Below are positions 6,593 to 11,742 of a stretch of DNA of 12,975 nt, one piece after another. The stretch lies in assembly GCA_903847285.1 (NCBI GenBank), contig CAINDH010000180.1, forward strand, positions 1-12,975. Reading direction: 5' to 3'. This stretch comes from an uncultured Verrucomicrobia subdivision 3 bacterium. Its GTDB lineage: Bacteria; Verrucomicrobiota; Verrucomicrobiae; Limisphaerales; UBA11358. How positions within the stretch are numbered: position 1 is the stretch's first letter; each line of letters starts with the position of its first letter. The notes under the pieces are model-generated. The model had not been told where the DNA came from. It did no database searches and was given only the letters and a program-made list of their open reading frames with translations. The position numbers and the translations under genes were made by a program.

Positions 6593-6886
6593 GGGTTTAT
6601 TGAAGATTTACAGTCATCTGGACAGGCGGCGAAGGGGGTTAACGGGTGGGCGCGGGAGTTTATTGAAATCGCGGGGGCGTCCGGCGGGTTCGCGCGGTCG
6701 TTTAGGGGCTGTTTGCCGGGGTTTAACGCCTGTCGGTGGTCATTTATCGCCGGTTGATACGGGTTTAGCGGCTGTCGGCGTGGATTCAACGGCCGTCGAG
6801 GCGGGTTTGGCGAAAGTTGACACGCCTTCAACGGATGTCGAAACGGCTCGAACGGCTGTCGATGGGGCTCGGCGGTTCGGCGGTTG
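6593..6886. repeat. Degenerate tandem array, 14 units of 21 bp
   Basis: Fourteen back-to-back 21-bp units start at 6593, 6614, 6635 and so on to 6866. Typical units are GGGTTTAGCGGCTGTCGGCG plus T (6761) and GGATTCAACGGCCGTCGAGG plus C (6782). Conservation is best at 6719-6865 and weaker before. There are no spacers, so it is not CRISPR. As 21 is a multiple of three, frames stay open across it: + strand 6588-6944, and - strand 6496-7026. The + frame from about 6720 reads heptads such as HLSPVDT, GLAAVGV and GLAKVDT. There is no ATG or ribosome site for either frame. It fills the space between two - strand genes, so the promoter of the hypothetical gene may lie in or beside it. Confidence 0.8.
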
Positions 6887-6898
6887 GGCAGAAATAAA

Positions 6899-7801
6899 TT
6901 ACTTTGCGGCGTTCGCGCCTTTGACGCGTAACCGGATGGCGTAGAGCGATTCGCTGGCGGTGATGAACAGGGTTTTGCGCGCCTTGCCGCCGATGCAGAC
7001 GTTGGCGGACCACTTCGCGGGAACATCGATGTGTTGAATCAATTTGCCTGCGGGATTAAAAACCGAAACGCCATTCGTCTGGCCGGTCGCGCAGAGGTAA
7101 ACATTCCCGTCGGCATCAATCGTCATGCCGTCGGAACCTTTGGGGCAAAAGAACGTTTTATTGGTCAGCGAACCGTCGGGCAGGATGTCGTAGCGCCAGG
7201 TTTTGTTATCGCGGATGTCCGTGGCGTAAAGGGTTTTGCCATCCGGCGTGCCGGTGAGGCCGTTGGGTTTCTTGAAATCATCAATGACCGGGCGCAAGGT
7301 TTTGCGATCGGCGGATAGGAAATAAACCTGCTCTTCCGCCACGCGAACGACATTCGTGTCCGCCCAGCCGCGTTTGTAAAACGGGTCGGTGAAATACAGC
7401 GAGCCATTCGGCGCGATCCAGACATCGTTGGGGCCATTCAGAATTTTTCCGGCGAAATTGGTGAGGAGCACGGTCACAGTTTTGTCCGGCGCGATGCTCC
7501 ACAATTCGTTCCGTGCCTCGGCGCAGGCGATGAGGTTGCCCTGCGCGTCAAACATCAGGCCATTCGCGCGTCCAGCCGGTTGCAGGAACGTGGTGAGTTT
7601 GCCGCGCGTGCTCCATTTCAGGATGCGGTCGTTCGGTTGATCGGTGAAATAAAGATTTCCCTTCGCATCGCACGTCGGGCCTTCGGTGAAGGCGAACCCG
7701 TCTGCGAGTTTTTCAAGCTGCACGCCTGCTGCCACCACGCCGTCAGCGGCAACGGCAACCAAGGCGAGGGCTGAGAAAATTAATGCGAGAATGGTTTTCA
7801 T
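6899..7801 (-). CDS. Exported SMP-30/gluconolactonase-like beta-propeller enzyme
   Basis: A 300-aa secreted or periplasmic protein of the SMP-30/gluconolactonase/LRE family, six-bladed propellers that hydrolyse sugar lactones using one divalent metal. The N-terminus MKTILALIFSALALVAVAAD is a classical Sec signal peptide, with cleavage probably after an Ala around 18-26. Metal ligands by family alignment are E40 (FTEGP), N180 (KPNGL) and D224 (GSDGM). N125 in LNGPND matches the substrate-binding Asn. Repeated blade motifs of the GNLYFTD type occur at 48-54, 133-139 and 232-236. I chose the ATG at 7801 because it starts the signal peptide; the open frame extends to 7864 but the extra 21 residues do not fit. 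No Shine-Dalgarno sequence is seen. The gene is divergent from 7902 across 100 bp. The substrate is not predictable; a role in sugar-acid or lactone breakdown is inferred from the family. Confidence 0.88.
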   Translation of the reverse strand: MKTILALIFSALALVAVAADGVVAAGVQLEKLADGFAFTEGPTCDAKGNLYFTDQPNDRILKWSTRGKLTTFLQPAGRANGLMFDAQGNLIACAEARNELWSIAPDKTVTVLLTNFAGKILNGPNDVWIAPNGSLYFTDPFYKRGWADTNVVRVAEEQVYFLSADRKTLRPVIDDFKKPNGLTGTPDGKTLYATDIRDNKTWRYDILPDGSLTNKTFFCPKGSDGMTIDADGNVYLCATGQTNGVSVFNPAGKLIQHIDVPAKWSANVCIGGKARKTLFITASESLYAIRLRVKGANAAK

Positions 7802-7901
7802 GCACGTGAGAAATCTGGGGGGAACCGCAGCCGGACGCAACAAAATCGTTTCTTGTTTTTCCAACCCGATTGGCGCAACTTGCCCTCGCTATATTTGCCG
7901 C

Positions 7902-8348
7902 ATGCAACCGAGCACCAAAAAACTACTGCGCTTTCTACAGAGCTGGATCATCAACACCGTCGCGGTGTTGCTGGCGGTCATCATTTTGCGCAACCACATC
8001 AGCTACGGCGACAAGGTGGCAAACCTGCTCATCGCCTCGTTTCTACTCGGCATCCTCAACGCCTTCGTCCGCCCCATCTTGATGCTAATCGCGCTGCCGC
8101 TCCTCATCTTCACACTCGGCCTGTTCACACTCGTCATCAACGCGCTGCTGTTGTGCGTGCTGGAAGCTCTCCTGCCATTTTTCCATGTGGATAGCTTTGG
8201 CTACGCGTTTCTGGGCGCGATTATCATCGGTGTGATTTCCGTAGCGTTGAATGTTTTGACTGGCAACTCACCCGTGAAAGTTTCCCGCCGTCCACCCGGT
8301 CCGCCAAAAACTCCTGGCGGAGGCAACGGGCCAGTGATTGACGTTTGA
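7902..8348 (+). CDS. Phage holin family IV-type small membrane protein
   Basis: A 148-aa integral membrane protein of the Phage_holin_4_2 type (mycobacterial 4-TMS holin superfamily IV). These are widespread chromosomal proteins of unknown role despite the name. Four hydrophobic segments lie at about residues 14-31, 42-66 (ASFLLGILNAFVRPILMLIA), 68-92 (PLLIFTLGLFTLVINALLLC) and 103-122. The LGILNAFVRPIL and LPLLIFTLGLFTLVIN stretches are the family hallmark. A soluble proline/glycine-rich tail (RRPPGPPKTPGGGNG) ends the protein. The ATG at 7902 is chosen because the frame upstream to 7686 runs through the signal peptide region of the divergent gene. No Shine-Dalgarno sequence. An intrinsic terminator follows 15 bp after the stop, so it is transcribed alone. 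No lysis genes are nearby, so a true holin role is unlikely. Confidence 0.85.
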   Translation: MQPSTKKLLRFLQSWIINTVAVLLAVIILRNHISYGDKVANLLIASFLLGILNAFVRPILMLIALPLLIFTLGLFTLVINALLLCVLEALLPFFHVDSFGYAFLGAIIIGVISVALNVLTGNSPVKVSRRPPGPPKTPGGGNGPVIDV

Positions 8349-8363
8349 AAATAGTTTCTTAGC

Positions 8364-8388
8364 AGCGGACGTAAGTCCGCTTGTTTTT
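8364..8388 (+). terminator. Intrinsic terminator of the holin-family gene
   Basis: A 7-bp stem, AGCGGAC (8364-8370) and GTCCGCT (8375-8381), with loop GTAA, followed by TGTTTTTT on the + strand. It lies 15 bp after the stop at 8348. The convergent trmB ends at 8415. Confidence 0.8.
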
Positions 8389-8414
8389 TATTCAGAGCCG
8401 AATTGCGTCGGTTG

Positions 8415-8999
8415 CTACTTCAGTTGATACGCCGACCGCTTGGTCGGAATCCCCTGCGCGTTGAACTCCCGCTCGAAGTCCGTAGTGATCTCCGCCAGTG
8501 CTGACGGTGTTTCCACTTGGCTAAATTCTTTCGCGGCAGCAAACACCTCGGTCATCTGATTGTAATAATCAACATCGTCCGTCCGCAGATAAACGATGCC
8601 GTTCGGTTGGAGAACTTTTTTGGCGAGCGAGGGAAAACCTTCATTGATGAGGCGATGCTTGTGATGCTTCTTCTTCGGCCACGGGTCGGGAAAATAAACG
8701 TGTATGGCTTCCGCACAATGCGAGGGCAACAGGTATTCCAAAAAATACGCGGACTCAATGCGCACGCCACGCGTGTTAGTCAACCCGGCGCGCCGGCCTT
8801 TCTTGTCGAGCTTTTGGATACGCCCCAGCAACCGCTCCACGCCGATGAAATTTTTCTTAGGGCTGCACCGCGCGTATTCGATGAGGAACGAGGCATCGCC
8901 ACAGCCGAGTTCTACTTCCAAGGGTTGCGCCAGTGGGAAATGTTCCGCGAGTTTCAACGGCTCAAGGATGGTTTGGAGTTGGATGACAAGGTTGTCCAT
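8415..8999 (-). CDS. trmB: tRNA (guanine-N7-)-methyltransferase
   Basis: TrmB transfers methyl from AdoMet to N7 of G46 in the tRNA variable loop, in the cytoplasm. The 194-aa protein has the Rossmann AdoMet motif LEVELGCGDASFLIEYA (27-43) and an acidic second-strand residue in GVER (53-56). The family signature YFPDPWPKKKHHKHR is at 102-116 (catalytic D105 region). The C-terminal TDFEREFNAQG...KRSAYQLK (173-194) contains the substrate-binding TDxE motif. Length is slightly short of the usual 200-240 aa because the N-terminus is brief. I chose the ATG at 8999; an in-frame TTG at 9008 adds only three residues. It lies 78 bp downstream of the lipoprotein gene on the same strand and may be co-transcribed with it. 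The call is secure. Confidence 0.95.
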   Translation of the reverse strand: MDNLVIQLQTILEPLKLAEHFPLAQPLEVELGCGDASFLIEYARCSPKKNFIGVERLLGRIQKLDKKGRRAGLTNTRGVRIESAYFLEYLLPSHCAEAIHVYFPDPWPKKKHHKHRLINEGFPSLAKKVLQPNGIVYLRTDDVDYYNQMTEVFAAAKEFSQVETPSALAEITTDFEREFNAQGIPTKRSAYQLK

Positions 9000-9077
9000 G
9001 TTTTGCAAGGGCGCGATTGTAGGTTTAAGCGCGCGGACTGGAAACCAGAAAACTCAACCGCAATACAAGTCTCGGCG

Positions 9078-9320
9078 TTATTTCCGTTCGCGCTTGAAGA
9101 CGTATTGGTAAATAAAATTTGTCCCACTCGCATCTTTGGGGCGGCAAGTGTAATCCACCAGTTCCCAACCATCTTTGCCGTAACCATCGAGCACAGATTT
9201 TCCTTTGGGGTTATTCGTTGTGCGGGTCCGGTATTCCCACTTGTGCGAAGTGGTCGCACAACCGGCCAGCAGCAACGCGCAAACAAAGATGGCGGACAAA
9301 TGACCGGCAACGGTTTTCAT
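9078..9320 (-). CDS. Small lipoprotein with DUF4177-like domain
   Basis: An 80-aa predicted lipoprotein. The N-terminus MKTVAGHLSAIFVCALLLAGC is a lipoprotein signal peptide with lipobox LAGC, so Cys21 would be lipidated. The mature part reads KWEYRTRTT, then LDGYGKDGWELVDYT and YQYVFKRER. This pattern (WEY, an L..G..GWELV turn, then an aromatic strand ending FKR) resembles the DUF4177 family of small beta proteins with unknown function. The ATG at 9320 is chosen because it opens the signal peptide; the frame is open upstream to 9524 but overlaps parB. No Shine-Dalgarno sequence. It is divergent from parB and upstream of trmB on the same strand. Lipoprotein topology is likely; the DUF assignment is from pattern memory only. 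Confidence 0.8.
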   Translation of the reverse strand: MKTVAGHLSAIFVCALLLAGCATTSHKWEYRTRTTNNPKGKSVLDGYGKDGWELVDYTCRPKDASGTNFIYQYVFKRERK

Positions 9321-9441
9321 AGAGTTAGGGGTTTGAAAATTGGCTACACGAACTCTGAACCCGTCAGTGGACCGGCGCAAGGTGAAAGCAATGGCAGGGA
9401 CTGAAATTGACTTTGCCGCGGTGCGTCGGCAAGCTGATTTC

Positions 9442-10368
9442 ATGTCAAAACCTGCATTGGGACGCGGTCTAGGTGCGCTGCTTGCCGGCAGTCCGGCTGG
9501 TGCCGCACCGATTCCTTCGGCCACGATAGCCGTCGCCGCGCCCGCCCCCCTGCCCGATTCCCGCGATCGTGTTCAACGCGTGCCGCTCAATAAAATCCGC
9601 GCCACAGCAATGCAACCGCGCAAAGAATTTTCGCAGGATGCGTTGAAGGAACTGGCTGATTCGATCCGCGAACAAGGTATCGTGCAGCCGCTCATCGTGC
9701 GTGAGCGCGACGGCTTTTTCGAACTGATCGCGGGCGAACGCCGCTGGCGCGCATCGCAGCTTTTGAATTTGCCGGACGTTCCCGTCATCGTGCGCGAGGC
9801 CGACGACCGCTCGGTGCTGGAGCTGGCGCTCATCGAAAATTTACAACGCGAAAACTTGAACGCACTCGAAGAAGCGCTTGGCTATTCGCAGCTCGCGGAA
9901 CAATTTCAACTCACGCAAGAAGAGATTGCCAAGAAGGTTGGCAAAAGCCGCGCCGCTGTGGCCAATGCCACACGCCTGCTGAAACTTCCCGCGCAGGTGC
10001 AAAGTTTTGTGCGCGATGGGCGACTCTCTGTCGGGCACGCAAAAGTGATTCTCGGTCTGTCCGACGGTGAGATTCAATCGCTTGCTGCCGAGCGTATTAT
10101 CAAGGACGGCTTGAATGTCCGGCAGGCTGAGGGCTTAATCGCCAAGCTACAAACGCGCAGTTCAAAAACGTCAAGTGATTCGGTCAAGACGCGAGCCATC
10201 GTGCCGATTGATGCAAACATCGGACGGCTGGAGGAAAAATTGCGTGAGAAGTTTGGCACCAAGGTTCACCTGAAATACACCCACGGCAAAGGCGCGGTAG
10301 AAATCTCATTCTTCAACGACGACCAGTTGCAGAGCGTGCTGGAAATTCTCGGTGTGAATGCCGATTGA
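9442..10368 (+). CDS. parB: Chromosome partitioning protein ParB (CTPase clamp)
   Basis: ParB binds parS sites near the origin, uses CTP to close as a sliding clamp, and organises chromosome segregation with ParA and SMC. The 308-aa protein starts with SKPALGRGLGALL, the usual ParA-interacting N-terminus of chromosomal ParB. An Ala/Pro-rich linker (~20-40) follows. The ParB/Srx nucleotide-binding fold contains LIAGERRWRAS (95-105; CTP-contacting GERR) and ENLQREN (132-138). The helix-turn-helix for parS is at ~159-182 (QEEIAKKVGKSRAAVANATR), and a C-terminal dimerisation domain covers ~255-308. I chose the ATG at 9442; the frame opens at 9340, but the extra 34 residues are not family-like. 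No Shine-Dalgarno sequence. No parA (soj) is adjacent: upstream is a divergent lipoprotein gene, downstream is def. The sequence is full-length and intact. Confidence 0.94.
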   Translation: MSKPALGRGLGALLAGSPAGAAPIPSATIAVAAPAPLPDSRDRVQRVPLNKIRATAMQPRKEFSQDALKELADSIREQGIVQPLIVRERDGFFELIAGERRWRASQLLNLPDVPVIVREADDRSVLELALIENLQRENLNALEEALGYSQLAEQFQLTQEEIAKKVGKSRAAVANATRLLKLPAQVQSFVRDGRLSVGHAKVILGLSDGEIQSLAAERIIKDGLNVRQAEGLIAKLQTRSSKTSSDSVKTRAIVPIDANIGRLEEKLREKFGTKVHLKYTHGKGAVEISFFNDDQLQSVLEILGVNAD

Positions 10369-10405
10369 ATCGACTCTAAGGAGACCGCCTGCGTAACGAT
10401 TTTTT

Positions 10406-10432
10406 CTTTGTGACCTTTGCGTTCTTTGCGGT
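10406..10432 (+). repeat. Three 9-nt repeat units with TTTGCG core (locus 3 of 3)
   Basis: The units are CTTTGTGAC, CTTTGCGTT and CTTTGCGGT, with cores at 10407, 10416 and 10425 (exact 9-nt period). They are followed by TATTTTTTATTT and, 14 bp beyond the third unit, the def ATG. It shares the GCGGTTA end with locus 2 at 5670-5696. It lies between parB and def and would be in the def 5' leader if the genes are co-transcribed. Confidence 0.7.
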
Positions 10433-10446
10433 TATTTTTTATTTAA

Positions 10447-11016
10447 ATGATTTTGGAAATAGTTAAATACGGTTCTCCGGTTCTCCGGCAGAAGGGCGCA
10501 AAGATTGAAGCCATCACGCCGGAAATCACCGGGCTGATCGCCGATATGTTTGAGACGATGGCGGAGAACAATGGCGTGGGCCTTGCAGCACAGCAGATCG
10601 GCGTGGCGAAACAGCTCACGGTGATTGATGTGCGCGAGGTCAAAGACCGTCCGTCCTGGCTCGAACTCAAAGGCCAGCCAGCCGATGTGAATGACCTCAT
10701 GCCGCTGGTTTTAATTAACCCCATCGTCACCGGCGTCGGCGACTCCGTGAAAGGCAGCGAAGGTTGCTTGAGCTTTCCAGAAATCTACGCGGAAATTTCC
10801 CGTCCTGAAACCGTCGACGTGCAGGCGCTTGATGCGAACGGCGAACCGATTGCCTTCCGCTGCGGCGGCTTGCTCGCCCGCGCCGTGCAACACGAGACGG
10901 ATCACCTAAACGGTTTGCTGTTCATTGACCGCATGGAGAAAAAGATAAAATTGGAATTACAAACGGAGCTGGACGATCTACAGGCGCAGACCAAGGCTGG
11001 CGTGACGAAGAAATAA
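10447..11016 (+). CDS. def: Peptide deformylase
   Basis: Peptide deformylase removes the formyl group from the initiator Met of new proteins at the ribosome exit, using Fe2+ or a similar metal. All three family motifs are present in the 189-aa protein: motif 1 GVGLAAQQIG (43-52), motif 2 EGCLSFP (105-111, metal ligand C107) and motif 3 QHETDHLNG (148-156, metal ligands H149 and H153, catalytic E150). HETDH replaces the commoner HExLDH, a tolerated variant. The last ~25 residues (KKIKLELQTELDDLQAQTKA) form a charged helical tail. The ATG at 10447 starts the canonical MILEIVKYGSPVLR; no Shine-Dalgarno sequence precedes it, only A/T. It is 78 bp after parB, perhaps in one transcript, and converges with the 11032 gene across 15 bp. 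Confidence 0.96.
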   Translation: MILEIVKYGSPVLRQKGAKIEAITPEITGLIADMFETMAENNGVGLAAQQIGVAKQLTVIDVREVKDRPSWLELKGQPADVNDLMPLVLINPIVTGVGDSVKGSEGCLSFPEIYAEISRPETVDVQALDANGEPIAFRCGGLLARAVQHETDHLNGLLFIDRMEKKIKLELQTELDDLQAQTKAGVTKK

Positions 11017-11031
11017 GCGAGCTGGGTAATC

Positions 11032-11660
11032 CTAAATCCCAAGGCGATTTCGGAGGGCATCAATTTTCAGATCCGTCCGCGAGTGCAGCCCGTCCAATGA
11101 CCATAGAGGAAAATCCCACTGGCTCGCTTGGTTCGCACGGCGCATATAGCCTTTGCGTTTCACATACCGGAATGGCTTCGTGAATTTTTTGGCCGCCACC
11201 ACGTTTTGCGTCCAGTCGCCATCAAACAAGCGGGCAAGAATTATTTTGCAGCCGTCATCCTGACTGGTGAGTTGAGGCAAATAACCATCTGGAAAATACG
11301 GCGCGCCAAAATTCCATCTGACCAGCTTGTTCGCTGAAATGCGATAGGCCTCCAACCGCGGATTCAATACCTTGGCAAATGCGGACAGAGCCGACTGGCA
11401 TTTCAACACATACTGGCAACGTGAAAGCAGCAGACAGTCCAGTAGGGCGTGCTCGCCCTTAGCAAAGTTATCTTCGCGCCCAAGTTCTTTGTGATGCGTC
11501 ACAGCTCCAGAGTTCACCACCTGCAAAGTCGGGTGCTGCGCGCGGATTTTTTCCACCAAAGCATTTTCATCCGTGGCGATAAAAATCAATTTGATGTTTG
11601 GATGCGTGGCGATGAAATCGTCGGTGTAATTTTCTTTCTGTAAATTGTCTTTCTTCCGTT
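11032..11660 (-). pseudogene. 5'-truncated NodZ/fucosyltransferase-like glycosyltransferase remnant
   Basis: The last ~200 codons read like the C-terminal half of a NodZ/POFUT-type fucosyltransferase, which transfers a sugar from a nucleotide donor. NIKLIFIATDENALVEKI matches the donor-site strand with TDE. GEHALLDCLLLSRCQYVLK then SALSAFAKVLNP is the conserved helix-strand where the family has LIDALLLS and a S.S.FA motif. The expected N-terminal ~120-150 residues are missing. Upstream of about 11630-11660 the frame remains open to 11829, but it reads through an 82-bp inverted-repeat element giving low-complexity sequence (RPYPSGVRLRSARYARLHSA) that is not protein-like. No plausible start lies at the junction. 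The gene was most likely truncated by element insertion or deletion. The C-terminal tail looks undamaged, so the event may be recent. Alternative: a short intact protein of a related family. Family call from pattern memory. Confidence 0.55.
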
Positions 11661-11742
11661 CGTCCTTACCCCTCCGGGGTGAGGCGGAGTGAAGGCGAGC
11701 GTAGCGAGCCGAGCGCAGCCGAACCCCGGAGGGGTAAGGACG
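11661..11742. repeat. 82-bp element with perfect 20-bp terminal inverted repeats
   Basis: The left arm at 11661-11680 starts CGTCCTTACCCCTCC. The right arm at 11723-11742 is its exact reverse complement over 20 bases. Between them are 42 bp rich in GAGCG/GCGAG words (11695-11720). It encodes no protein. It lies exactly where the glycosyltransferase homology stops and 85 bp before the transposase start. It looks like a REP/MITE-like palindromic element; no target duplication is recognisable. Confidence 0.8.

Noticed and set aside
6593..6886. CRISPR array
   Set aside because: Units follow each other directly at 21 bp with no unique spacers, units are not conserved enough to be direct repeats, and no cas gene is present.
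7902..8348. Prophage lysis holin
   Set aside because: No endolysin, spanin or other phage gene is near; this superfamily IV type is common on ordinary chromosomes.
8517..9404. 295-aa open frame on + strand
   Set aside because: It overlaps trmB and the lipoprotein gene antisense; no motif, and both - strand genes are well supported.
9340..9441. 34-residue N-terminal extension of ParB
   Set aside because: The family start GRGLGALL follows the ATG at 9442 immediately, and the extension has no family resemblance.
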